Below are positions 21,087 to 28,775 of a stretch of 32,045 nt of DNA, piece by piece (position 1 is the stretch's first letter; each line of letters opens with the position of its first letter). The DNA is from JANXVY01 sp031365425. GTDB taxonomy: Bacteria > Pseudomonadota > Alphaproteobacteria > Rhizobiales > Hyphomicrobiaceae. The position numbers and the translations under genes were made by a program. The notes beneath the pieces were generated by a model. The model did no database searches. It was not told where the DNA came from and saw nothing but the letters and a program-made list of their open reading frames with translations. Location: positions 1-32,045 of the forward strand of contig JANLYB010000064.1 in NCBI GenBank assembly GCA_031365425.1, given 5' to 3'.

Positions 21087-22618
21087 ATATCAAAGCCAAT
21101 CCTGCGGCGTTCAGCCAGCCAGGGAACGAGCCCAAAGCGCCTCACGTCGTCGTCATTGGCTCCGGCTTCGGCGGCCTCGCCAGCGCGCTGCGCATGCGCG
21201 CCAAAGGCTATCGCGTCACGCTTCTGGAACGCGGCCCGCGCCTGGGCGGCCGCGCCCAAGTCTTCGAACGCGGCGGCTTCAAACACGACGCCGGCCCGAC
21301 CGTCATCACCGCCCCATTCCTATTCGACGAACTGTTCGCCCTGTTTGGCAAAAAGCGCGAAGACTACGTGACCTTCGTCCCCCTCGACCCGTGGTATCGC
21401 TTCGCCTACCAGGACGGGACCACCTTCGACTACGGCGGCACCATCGACGACACGTTGCGCGAAATCCGCCGCTTCGACCCCGCCGACGCCGATGGCTACA
21501 AAGCCCTCCTCGAACACTCCCGCAAACTGTTCGACGCCGGCTTCACGGACTTAGCCGACCAGCCCTTCCACAAGCTCACCACTATGCTCGCCCAGGTGCC
21601 CACTCTTGGCCGCCTGCGCGCAGACCGCTCTGTCTGGCAGCTCATCTGCAAACACTTGAAACACCCCAAGCTGCGCGAAGCCTTCTCGATCCAGCCGCTC
21701 CTGGTCGGCGGCAGCCCCTTTGACACCACCAGCATCTACGGCCTGATCCACTACCTGGAACGCAAGTGGGGCGTCTGGTTCGCGATGGGCGGCACCGGGG
21801 CCATCGTCGCAGCGCTCGAACGCCTGATGCGCGAACACGGCGTGGACATCCGCCTCAACACCACGGTTTCAAACATCGAACTGACAACCGCCCGCCGCCC
21901 CAAAGTCACCGGCGTCCGCCTCGAAGACGGCACCGTCATCGCCGCAGACCTCGTCGTCTCCAACGCCGACCCGCTCCACCTCTACGGCGCGATGACCGGA
22001 CAAGCGAGAAAGCCGCTCGCGATCAAGATGAAACAGCGCTCGCATAAAACCATGGGCCTGTTCGTGCTTTATTTCGGCACCACAAAAACATACCCTAACG
22101 TCGCCCACCACACGATCTGGCTAGGCCCGCGCTACCGGGAACTGCTCGACGACATCTTCAACAAAAAGATCCTCTCGAACGACTTCTCGCTCTACCTCCA
22201 CCGCCCGACCGCCACCGACAAATCCTTCGCACCCGAAGGCTGTGACAGCTTCTACGTCCTCTGCCCCGTCCCCAACCTCGACGGCGGCCAGGACTGGACC
22301 ATCGAAGGCCCCAAACTGCGCGCCCGTATCATCGCCGAACTTGACCGCACGCTCCTGCCCGGCCTCACTCAAGCCATCACGCAAGACTTCTACATGACGC
22401 CCATCGACTTCAAAAACGACTACTTGAGCCCCGCAGGCGCCGGTTTCTCCATCAGCCCGCACTTCACCCAATCAGCGTGGTTCCGCTTCCACAATCTGTC
22501 CGAAGCCATCGACGGACTTTATCTGGTCGGCGCAGGCACTCACCCAGGTGCAGGCATGCCCGGCGTGCTGTGCTCGGCCAAAGTCGTCGACCGGCTCGTG
22601 CCTGCCATATCAAATTGA
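21083..22618 (+). CDS. crtI: Phytoene desaturase CrtI
   Basis: CrtI carries out the successive FAD-dependent desaturations from phytoene to lycopene (or neurosporene). The 511-residue protein has the N-terminal Rossmann motif VVVIGSGFGGLASALRM with Gly26, Gly28 and Gly31, then LLERGPRLGGRAQ and GFKHDAGPTVITAP, and the carotenoid-desaturase signature near the C-terminus, DGLYLVGAGTHPGAGMPGV, followed by CSAKVV. The ATG overlaps the isomerase stop. The number of desaturation steps cannot be read from sequence; the presence of CrtY and CrtW downstream in the pathway argues for four steps to lycopene. It is followed by a hairpin and tRNA-Asn. Confidence 0.96.
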   Translation: MNIKANPAAFSQPGNEPKAPHVVVIGSGFGGLASALRMRAKGYRVTLLERGPRLGGRAQVFERGGFKHDAGPTVITAPFLFDELFALFGKKREDYVTFVPLDPWYRFAYQDGTTFDYGGTIDDTLREIRRFDPADADGYKALLEHSRKLFDAGFTDLADQPFHKLTTMLAQVPTLGRLRADRSVWQLICKHLKHPKLREAFSIQPLLVGGSPFDTTSIYGLIHYLERKWGVWFAMGGTGAIVAALERLMREHGVDIRLNTTVSNIELTTARRPKVTGVRLEDGTVIAADLVVSNADPLHLYGAMTGQARKPLAIKMKQRSHKTMGLFVLYFGTTKTYPNVAHHTIWLGPRYRELLDDIFNKKILSNDFSLYLHRPTATDKSFAPEGCDSFYVLCPVPNLDGGQDWTIEGPKLRARIIAELDRTLLPGLTQAITQDFYMTPIDFKNDYLSPAGAGFSISPHFTQSAWFRFHNLSEAIDGLYLVGAGTHPGAGMPGVLCSAKVVDRLVPAISN

Positions 22619-22752
22619 AAGGCTTATGCTTTTCAAAACGCTTGGCGCCGGCACAACCATCGGCATCCCGCGACAAAACCGCCCCGGCAAAAATCGCACG
22701 TGGCGGCATAACGCACTAGAAATGGCCGCCGATATGGTCTAGACCGTGCCTT

Positions 22753-22778
22753 CCTCAAGTGACGCACCGCCCTTGAGG
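22753..22778 (+). terminator. Hairpin behind crtI
   Basis: CCTCAAG and CTTGAGG form seven pairs around a 12-base loop, ending eight bases before the tRNA gene. Only a weak TATT follows, so it may serve as a terminator or merely lie in the tRNA promoter region. Confidence 0.35.
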
Positions 22779-22786
22779 CATGGTAT

Positions 22787-22861
22787 TCCGTGGTAGCTCA
22801 GCGGTAGAGCTCTCGACTGTTAATCGAGTGGTCGTAGGTTCGAGCCCTACCCACGGAGCCA
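22787..22861 (+). tRNA. tRNA-Asn (anticodon GTT)
   Basis: The acceptor arm TCCGTGG pairs with CCACGGA, the D arm is AGCTCAGCGGTAGAGCT, the anticodon arm CTCGACTGTTAATCGAG carries GTT at 22819-22821, and the T arm contains GTAGGTTCGAGCCCTAC. The CCA end (22859-22861) is encoded. Total length is 75 bases. No integrated element is visible at its 3' end. Confidence 0.98.
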
Positions 22862-22873
22862 ATCTCTCAGCTT

Positions 22874-23755
22874 TCACGATTCCGGCAAGAGAGCCGCGCC
22901 AAACAGCGTATCGCCGTCCTCCAGCCGGTCGAGAAATTCTACGCCGGCCTTGTCGCCTACCTTCCATACCACACGGCCATTCAGCTTACGGCCCGACTGC
23001 AGCAGCCGGACCTCGATCGCCTGCCCGGTCAAGACCCGGCCCGCCCCGTCAAAGCCAAGTCCGCCGCGCGAAATGTTGCGCACCATGATGCGGTCGCCCT
23101 GTGAGCGGCCGGCCACCCAGGCTTCCGCGTTGAGCCTGACGCGCACGTCGCGCAACTCGAAATCCGTCCTGACGGGAACGAGTTTGCCATTCTCCAGCAA
23201 CGGACTTTTGCCCTGCAGCACGTCGTCGAGCATATTGGCATGATAGCTAAGCTCGGCCACGTCGAACTCGCGAAACAGCCGCCGGTGAATCGCAATCAGA
23301 TCCTTCAGCGTGATCTTGGCAAAACACGCCGCGGCGATGGCGATCTCGCTCGCCTGCTCGACATCGTTCTTGCCAACGAAACCAACCCGATGATGGATTT
23401 CGAGCACCGCTTCAAGCTCCGCCCGGCTCTGAGCCAAAAACCGCGCAAATCCTTTGAGCCCGGCCCAGGTCGCGGGCTTGAACAAACTCTGCAAAGCGGT
23501 CCCGCGGAGTGCTTCGAACGTCGTGGGTTCAGGTGCAAAATTGGCAATCGTTGCGGGCAAACGGAACTTGGTCGAAACATCCACCGCGTTGTAGCAGCTC
23601 AGCAAATTGCTACATGAGATCGCAGCCGCCCGGACCTGCGCGTTGAACGCCAACAGCACTGCAGCCTCGGCATCGGTAACCACGATCGACCCGCTGCGCC
23701 GGACGCTCACAGGTCCTTCCATAGGCATGATGGCTTCGTTCAATGGTGATTGCAT
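22874..23755 (-). CDS. PilZ-domain protein
   Basis: The protein (293 residues) has an N-terminal helical region of unknown type and a C-terminal PilZ domain at about residues 200-285. The PilZ part shows RDVRVRLNAEAWVAG, then VRNISRGGLGFDG which matches the (D/N)xSxxG element, LTGQAIEVRLL and GRVVWKVGDKAGVEF. PilZ domains often sense cyclic di-GMP. The usual RxxxR element before the first strand is not clearly present (Arg, Arg and Arg occur at spacing three and two), so nucleotide binding is uncertain. No membrane segment is seen. It converges on tRNA-Asn; a secreted-protein gene follows it on the same strand, but 34 bases away and upstream in direction of reading. Confidence 0.85.
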   Translation of the reverse strand: MQSPLNEAIMPMEGPVSVRRSGSIVVTDAEAAVLLAFNAQVRAAAISCSNLLSCYNAVDVSTKFRLPATIANFAPEPTTFEALRGTALQSLFKPATWAGLKGFARFLAQSRAELEAVLEIHHRVGFVGKNDVEQASEIAIAAACFAKITLKDLIAIHRRLFREFDVAELSYHANMLDDVLQGKSPLLENGKLVPVRTDFELRDVRVRLNAEAWVAGRSQGDRIMVRNISRGGLGFDGAGRVLTGQAIEVRLLQSGRKLNGRVVWKVGDKAGVEFLDRLEDGDTLFGAALLPES

Positions 23756-23789
23756 CGGTTTGTCTTGCCTTGGTCAACCCGCCAGCACG

Positions 23790-24848
23790 TCACATTTTTC
23801 CAGCGATCTTCGCTGAAATCGTATCTCCGGTCGTCATATCGCGAGATTTCGAGACCGGCGCGACATTGGCCGCGGAAGTGGCCTTGTTCTGACGCGGCTT
23901 GGCTTTCGCGGATTTCTTCGGCGTCGTCTTGGGTTCGACCGGCTGTGCTTCGATCACGTTCACTGGCTCTGGCACCACGCTCTCACCAACCGCAGGTTTG
24001 ACGGCGTCAGCGACGGGAGCGGGAACATGCGACGGCGCACTCGCCGACGATGCAGCCTTGACGGGGAGCGCAACCGGCTCGGGCTGAATCGGAGACGACG
24101 GCAAAGCGATTCGCGCCTGTGCAGACGGCTCAGGCTTTGCCGCCATGCGAACCGGCACTGGTGCGGCATGCCGGTTGGATGCCATCGCAGGCGAAGCCAT
24201 ATGTTCAGGCCGGATGCGTTCGGCAGTCGCAATCAACGTCGTCTTGTCCCAGATTTCGAGTTCGCCAGACCGGGTCAACACGTAATATCCGCCACCCGGC
24301 ACATCGAACCGGCGAACCGGCTTCGCTGTCGAATCGCGCAGTTCATCGACGGTCTTCTGGCCGCCCCGCAAGCGCCATTCGGCAAAGACCTTGCCGTGAT
24401 CGGAATAGATCGTCAGCCGGCCCGGCGCTGCCGGCGGCGACGTCAGCCACGATCCGAGCAGGGGCCGCGTATCGGCGCGGTGCTCGGACAAAAACAGCTC
24501 TTCGTCCGAACGCGACAACCCATGGACCATTACTTTTGGCTCAGGCGCAAACAACACGCTGGCCCAAGAACCTTGATTGACCGGCATGCCCGGCAAAATG
24601 AAATTGACGTAGGTGCGCGCGAACGGCTTCTTGCCCTTTGCTTCGATCTGCCCAGCAATCCGCAGCAGATCGTCTTCATCGATCCGCCGTTCCACACGCA
24701 CGTAAACCGCGCGGCGCTGCTCGGAAATATCTTCGCTCACCGGACTATAGGCCGGAAGCTCACGCGTCTCAGCCTGCGCAGACCCCGGCAGAGCAATAAA
24801 TAGCCCGGCAGCAACCGCGAGCATCGCAATCAATCGATAAGTCGTCAT
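23790..24848 (-). CDS. Secreted protein of unknown function with Ala/Pro-rich tail
   Basis: The product (352 residues) has a signal peptide ending near GSAQAET. Residues from about 45 to 205 form a conserved-looking globular part: YVRVERRIDEDDLLRIAGQI, a strand with TYVNFILPGMPVNQGSWAS, FAPEPKVMVHGLSRSDEE, then GRLTIYSDHGKVFAEWRL and GGYYVLTRSGELEIWDKT. The middle LPGM...GSWA block reminds me of a small domain found in secreted alphaproteobacterial proteins of unknown role. The remainder is Ala/Pro/Val-rich and ends in a Lys-rich stretch (PKKSAKAKPRQNK), possibly wall- or nucleic-acid-binding. I do not recognise a family. The ATG at 24848 is chosen for the signal peptide. It lies between the PilZ gene and the L,D-transpeptidase, all on the minus strand. 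Confidence 0.75.
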   Translation of the reverse strand: MTTYRLIAMLAVAAGLFIALPGSAQAETRELPAYSPVSEDISEQRRAVYVRVERRIDEDDLLRIAGQIEAKGKKPFARTYVNFILPGMPVNQGSWASVLFAPEPKVMVHGLSRSDEELFLSEHRADTRPLLGSWLTSPPAAPGRLTIYSDHGKVFAEWRLRGGQKTVDELRDSTAKPVRRFDVPGGGYYVLTRSGELEIWDKTTLIATAERIRPEHMASPAMASNRHAAPVPVRMAAKPEPSAQARIALPSSPIQPEPVALPVKAASSASAPSHVPAPVADAVKPAVGESVVPEPVNVIEAQPVEPKTTPKKSAKAKPRQNKATSAANVAPVSKSRDMTTGDTISAKIAGKM

Positions 24849-24947
24849 TACCACAGCCACGCCCTGAGCCCGCACGCATGCCAGGACAGCCGCTCCAAAC
24901 GGCAAACCCGGCTCGAATGCCCTCAGTATGCGGCGGCGGTAGTTTGC

Positions 24948-24984
24948 GAAACGTTAACGGTCGTACCAAGAACTGTTACGTTTC
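24948..24984. promoter_or_regulatory. Long inverted repeat between the L,D-transpeptidase and the secreted-protein gene
   Basis: GAAACGTTAAC and GTTACGTTTC are nearly complementary arms (one extra base) around 16 bases. The repeat begins about ten bases behind the transpeptidase stop and about 100 bases before the next start. It could be a terminator for the former, but lacks a T-run, or an operator for the latter. Confidence 0.35.
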
Positions 24985-24994
24985 CTCAATTATA

Positions 24995-26386
24995 TCAAGG
25001 TGCGAGAGCCTGTTGCGGGATTGGCGCGGGCGGCGCTTCGTTCGGATCGACTTCGCCGTTGTGCTTCTGATTGACGCCGTCCCGGTTGTAGATGTCGGGC
25101 CGGAACTGCACCACGCCATTCGGCTCTGCCCACGCCGTGACGTAAGCAAAGTACACCGGCAGCGGCCGCGACAGCGTCAGATCGACCGCCTGCCCGGACT
25201 GCAAAATCTGCTCGACCCGGCCCGGCTGATCCCACCCGGCTTCAAGCCGCGCGATCCACTCCGCAAGTTGGAACACCTCCTGTACGCGAACGCATCCGGC
25301 GCTGAAATTGCGCGCGCGCTGCTCAAACAGCTTCTTCATCGGCGTATCATGCATGTAGACGCCGTGCTCGTTCGACATATCGATACGCACGAGTCCAAGC
25401 GCATTCTGCGGACCCGGATCCTGCTTGAACTTGATCTTCGTCGGATCAACTTGATTCCAGTCGATCACGCGCGTGTCCATTTCCTGCGCGGTCTGCGCCG
25501 AGAACACGCGGATCTTTTCTTTCTCCAGATAGTCCGGTTCCTTGCGCAGCCGTGGCACGAGATCGAGCGTGCCGATGCTGTCGGGCACACGCCAGTACGG
25601 GAAGAAGTTCAACGCCTTGATCGTTGCCTTTACATTGGGCGTCTCGCGCTCGTTGCGGCCCACGATCACGCGATGGCGCTGCTGCACCTCGTAGCGCTCG
25701 ACGGCCTCAAGCTGGAATGCGGGCACGTTGACGAGGATGTAGCGCTCCTCCGGCCGCATGGAATTGAGTTCCTGCAACCGTGTCGCATTGAGCCGCAACT
25801 GCTTCAAGCGGCCTTCTGCGCTGATATTTAGCTCATCGAGCGTCGGGCGATCTACCCGGCCGGAAGGCCGCAACCCATGATTTTCCTGGAACCGCTTCAC
25901 CGCGGCTTCCAGCTCGCCATCGTAGCTATAGCTATCGAAGCCGCCGCCCGATGATCGCAGAAATCCCTCCATCGCCAACCGGCGGCGCAAAGCTGGAACG
26001 CGCTGATCGTCGTCGCCCGGACGGATCATCCGCGGGCCTGGAATCGTCGGCCAGCCGCCGGACGACGCGACCCTTTGATAGAATGCGAACGCGCCATCGA
26101 TGGCCGTCAGCATCTCATCCGAGCGGAACGGAATTTTGTTGGGACGCAAATCTTCTAGCTTATCGACGATGGGCTCCGGCCTGCGCTCAGCCGTTTGCCC
26201 GCCGCCAAACCCCTGGATCACATTCCAGAAATCACCTTCAGCAGCAGCGGCCTTTCCGCCTGTCAGCGCCAGTGACGCGAGGGCAAGCCCTGCCGCAACC
26301 TGGGGCGTCGCCCCACGAAGGCCGCGCACTGATTTCCGCAGGCACGATCCCGATGCCAGCAGCACCTTGGAGGCGAAGTTCATCAT
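24995..26386 (-). CDS. YcbB-type L,D-transpeptidase
   Basis: L,D-transpeptidases form 3-3 crosslinks in peptidoglycan or attach proteins to it. The product (463 residues from ATG 26386) starts with an unusually long basic n-region and then a hydrophobic signal core (AAGLALASLALTGGKAAAAEG). A peptidoglycan-binding domain lies at about 130-185 (VPALRRRLAMEGFL, AAVKRFQENHGLRPSGRVD), and a YkuD catalytic domain from about 215. The active site reads HGVYMHDTP then NFSAGCVRVQ, with catalytic Cys365 and His346. The size and the PG-binding-then-YkuD order match the LdtD/YcbB subfamily. The thirteen-base TGCAAC...GTTGCA palindrome in the upstream gap may be regulatory. Confidence 0.9.
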   Translation of the reverse strand: MMNFASKVLLASGSCLRKSVRGLRGATPQVAAGLALASLALTGGKAAAAEGDFWNVIQGFGGGQTAERRPEPIVDKLEDLRPNKIPFRSDEMLTAIDGAFAFYQRVASSGGWPTIPGPRMIRPGDDDQRVPALRRRLAMEGFLRSSGGGFDSYSYDGELEAAVKRFQENHGLRPSGRVDRPTLDELNISAEGRLKQLRLNATRLQELNSMRPEERYILVNVPAFQLEAVERYEVQQRHRVIVGRNERETPNVKATIKALNFFPYWRVPDSIGTLDLVPRLRKEPDYLEKEKIRVFSAQTAQEMDTRVIDWNQVDPTKIKFKQDPGPQNALGLVRIDMSNEHGVYMHDTPMKKLFEQRARNFSAGCVRVQEVFQLAEWIARLEAGWDQPGRVEQILQSGQAVDLTLSRPLPVYFAYVTAWAEPNGVVQFRPDIYNRDGVNQKHNGEVDPNEAPPAPIPQQALAP

Positions 26387-26521
26387 TTCCGCATTCTCTA
26401 TTGCGTCGGAACGGCCCTTGGGCGCGATCAAACGGGTTTCCGCCAGCGCATAGCGATCTAACGATATGGCTAAACAAAGACGGCTTTACCACCCCCAATC
26501 CCGTCGCACCCATTCGTGTTC

Positions 26522-26538
26522 TGCAACGCTGTGTTGCA
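26522..26538. promoter_or_regulatory. Inverted repeat upstream of the L,D-transpeptidase
   Basis: TGCAAC and GTTGCA arms flank five bases, 136 bases upstream of the transpeptidase start. It may be an operator. The arms are short and no promoter boxes could be assigned. Confidence 0.2.
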
Positions 26539-26611
26539 CCAAATCCTCAAGCCGCTCCGCAAGTCCGATTTTTACTGCCTCGATCAACCACTTGGCGGAA
26601 AGAGACTTCCC

Positions 26612-27598
26612 TCAAAAATGATCATACCCCGCCCGGGCGAATGAGACCGGGTTTCCATCTGGCCCCAGAATAGTGACGCCGTGTCCATCCATGATTCGGC
26701 CGATCTCGGTGACAGCAACACCCGCAGCCGCAGCTGCAGCCGTAAATCCAGCCACATTCGGCGGCGAAACCGTCGCCAGCACCTGATAGTCATCCCCGCC
26801 CGTCGCGATCGTCGCCATTTCACTAAGCTTCAATGCAACAACAGCCCGCGCGGCGTCCGACAGCGGAAACGCTTCCGTATCGATCAGCGCACCTACCCCG
26901 CTCGCGTCCACCATCCGCGTCAGGTCTTTCACCAGCCCGTCCGAAATATCCATGCTGGCCGACGCAAACTCGCGCAACGCAGGCACCAGCGCCAACGGAG
27001 GCCGCGGACGCAGATACCGCCCAATCAGATGGCTGCGGTGCGCTGTGCTGACCGTGAAGGGCGCCCCGGCAGCTGCTTCCCAGCGCAGTTGTAAGCCCAG
27101 CACGCTATCGCCCAGCGTGCCAGACACGAACACATGGTCGCCAACCATGGCCGTCGCGCGCCTGACGATCCGGCCTGCAGGCACAAATCCGACAGCCGTA
27201 ATCGTCACCGAGAGCGGGCCAGGGCGCCGGTCCGTATCGCCACCGATCAACGTAACCCCAAACGCCCGCTGCGCCTCCGCGAGCCCGGTCGCAAACCCCA
27301 GCAACCAGGTGTTGTCGGGCATGTCGGGAAACGCCAGCGACATGACATAGGCATGCGGCGCAGCACCCTTGGCGATGAGATCGGAAACGTTGACGGCCAA
27401 CGCCTTCCAGCCGATATCGGAAGCGTCGTCCTGGGGAAAAAAATGCACCCCCGCCGCAATGGCATCGACCGTCACAACGAGATCGCACCCCGGCGGGGGC
27501 GTGATGGCTGCAGCGTCATCCTTCAAGCCAAATGCGCCATCAAATCCGGCCGCAAGTGGCGCAAAAAATCCCTGGATGATGTCCGCTTCGCCTGCCAC
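26612..27598 (-). CDS. thiL: Thiamine-monophosphate kinase ThiL
   Basis: ThiL phosphorylates thiamine monophosphate with ATP to give the cofactor thiamine diphosphate. The family marks are LKDDAAAI near the start, DAIAAGVHF, KALAVNVSDLIAKGA, TLIGGDTDR, MDISDGLVKDL and ATGGDDYQVL, all in their normal order in 328 residues. Translation begins at GTG without a strong ribosome binding site. The gene is the last of the riboflavin operon, 34 bases behind nusB, which is the common alphaproteobacterial arrangement. Confidence 0.95.
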   Translation of the reverse strand: MAGEADIIQGFFAPLAAGFDGAFGLKDDAAAITPPPGCDLVVTVDAIAAGVHFFPQDDASDIGWKALAVNVSDLIAKGAAPHAYVMSLAFPDMPDNTWLLGFATGLAEAQRAFGVTLIGGDTDRRPGPLSVTITAVGFVPAGRIVRRATAMVGDHVFVSGTLGDSVLGLQLRWEAAAGAPFTVSTAHRSHLIGRYLRPRPPLALVPALREFASASMDISDGLVKDLTRMVDASGVGALIDTEAFPLSDAARAVVALKLSEMATIATGGDDYQVLATVSPPNVAGFTAAAAAAGVAVTEIGRIMDGHGVTILGPDGNPVSFARAGYDHF

Positions 27599-27632
27599 GT
27601 AATTACAGCGCCATCAAAACAGCTGCCCAGAT

Positions 27633-28169
27633 CTAACCCTTCTTGGGCCCCGCCGGAATATCCGGCCCGCGGACTTTACGAGCAATCCTGTCCAAAACGC
27701 CATTCACAACGCGCGGTTCCTCATCGTCGAAAAACGAATGCGCCACGTTGATGTACTCGTTGATGACAACCCGCGCCGGAACGTCGGAGCGCTCCATCAA
27801 CTCAAACACACCCGCCCGCAAAATGGCGCGCAGAATACTATCGACACGCACCAGCCGCCAGCCCTCGGCCAACTGCAGATCGATCATTGGATCGACATCG
27901 AGCTGACGCCGCACGACGCCGCGCAGGATGTCGGCAAAGAACTGCGCATCCGCGCCCTCCGCCTTCTCGTCGGGATCGATTTCATTGTGCGCGTCCGGCC
28001 CACCGCTGGTCACCGCATGCGCCGCAAACCGCATATGCTGGAATTCTTCGATCACCGCATTCAGATCGGTCCCGGCCATATCCATCTGATACAGCGCCTG
28101 CACGGCAGCAGTCCGCGCGATGGATCGCGGCCGCACGACGGGCGTCGTCTGTGTTCGCGGGGTCGTCAT
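27633..28169 (-). CDS. nusB: Transcription antitermination factor NusB
   Basis: NusB binds boxA RNA with ribosomal protein S10 and supports antitermination in ribosomal RNA transcription. The protein (178 residues) shows RSIARTAAVQALYQMDMAG at its start, a helical core including ADILRGVVR, and the family-typical WRLVRVDSILRAILRAGVFEL and VVINEYINVAHSFFDDE. A short Gly/Asp-rich insert near residues 55-72 is common in alphaproteobacteria. The ATG overlaps the ribH stop (ATGA, 28166-28169), so it is translationally coupled to ribH. Confidence 0.94.
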   Translation of the reverse strand: MTTPRTQTTPVVRPRSIARTAAVQALYQMDMAGTDLNAVIEEFQHMRFAAHAVTSGGPDAHNEIDPDEKAEGADAQFFADILRGVVRRQLDVDPMIDLQLAEGWRLVRVDSILRAILRAGVFELMERSDVPARVVINEYINVAHSFFDDEEPRVVNGVLDRIARKVRGPDIPAGPKKG

Positions 28170-28678
28170 GACAGCTTCTCCGCAAACCCGCGCTCAATCT
28201 CGATCAGTCGCAAACACGCCCGTGCGGCATCCCCTCCCTTACCGCTCCGTCCTCCACGCGCCCGCTCCAGCGCCTGCTCCATGTTTTCGACCGTCAGAAT
28301 CGCATTCCCAACCGGGATCATGGAATTGATCGCCACTTCCATCAGCCAATGATTGGCGTTGTTACAAACGATGTCGTAGTGCGCCGTTTCACCCCGGATA
28401 ACGCAGCCCAGCGCAATCGCGCCAACATAGATGTCGTCGAACAGTGGCACCGCCGACGACAATGCCTGCGGAATTTCGAGCGCGCCCGGCACCGCGATCC
28501 GATCGAACGGCACCCCGTGCGCCTCAAGTTCGGCAATCGCGCCCGCCGCCAGTTCGTCGGCAACATCTTCGTAAAACCGCGCCTCGATAATGAGCACACG
28601 CCCATCGTACCCGTCGCCGGTTTGATCCGAAGCGGCAGCCTTCACCACCGGCTGGGGATCGCGTGTCTTTTGAACCAT
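28166..28678 (-). CDS. ribH: 6,7-dimethyl-8-ribityllumazine synthase RibH
   Basis: RibH condenses the pyrimidine intermediate with dihydroxybutanone phosphate to ribityllumazine, the substrate of riboflavin synthase. The typical motifs are LIIEARFYED near residue 30, VPGALEIP near 63, and GCVIRGETAHYDIV near 91, with the catalytic His in the last. It is 170 residues long. GAGAAC precedes the ATG. The gene follows ribB after 97 bases and overlaps nusB. Confidence 0.96.
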   Translation of the reverse strand: MVQKTRDPQPVVKAAASDQTGDGYDGRVLIIEARFYEDVADELAAGAIAELEAHGVPFDRIAVPGALEIPQALSSAVPLFDDIYVGAIALGCVIRGETAHYDIVCNNANHWLMEVAINSMIPVGNAILTVENMEQALERARGGRSGKGGDAARACLRLIEIERGFAEKLS

Positions 28679-28775
28679 GTTCTCACAAACCTGAAGTGTT
28701 CTAAGTCGTTAGGCAATCCTGTACGCCAGCCCGCTTGGCGGCAAATCGCAGGACCGCAGACAAAGTGTGCGAAGA

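Noticed and set aside
8400..22618. A photosynthesis gene cluster
   Set aside because: No bch, puf, puh or ppsR genes and no CrtJ/PpsR sites were seen; the crt genes present are those of a beta-carotene/keto-carotenoid pathway, not of spheroidene or spirilloxanthin.
22787..22861. tRNA-Asn as attachment site of an integrated element
   Set aside because: No integrase and no direct repeat of the tRNA 3' end were noticed; the neighbouring genes look like core chromosome.
24878..25831. A 317-codon open frame on the plus strand opposite the L,D-transpeptidase
   Set aside because: Antisense shadow; the minus strand encodes an intact YkuD domain over the same bases.
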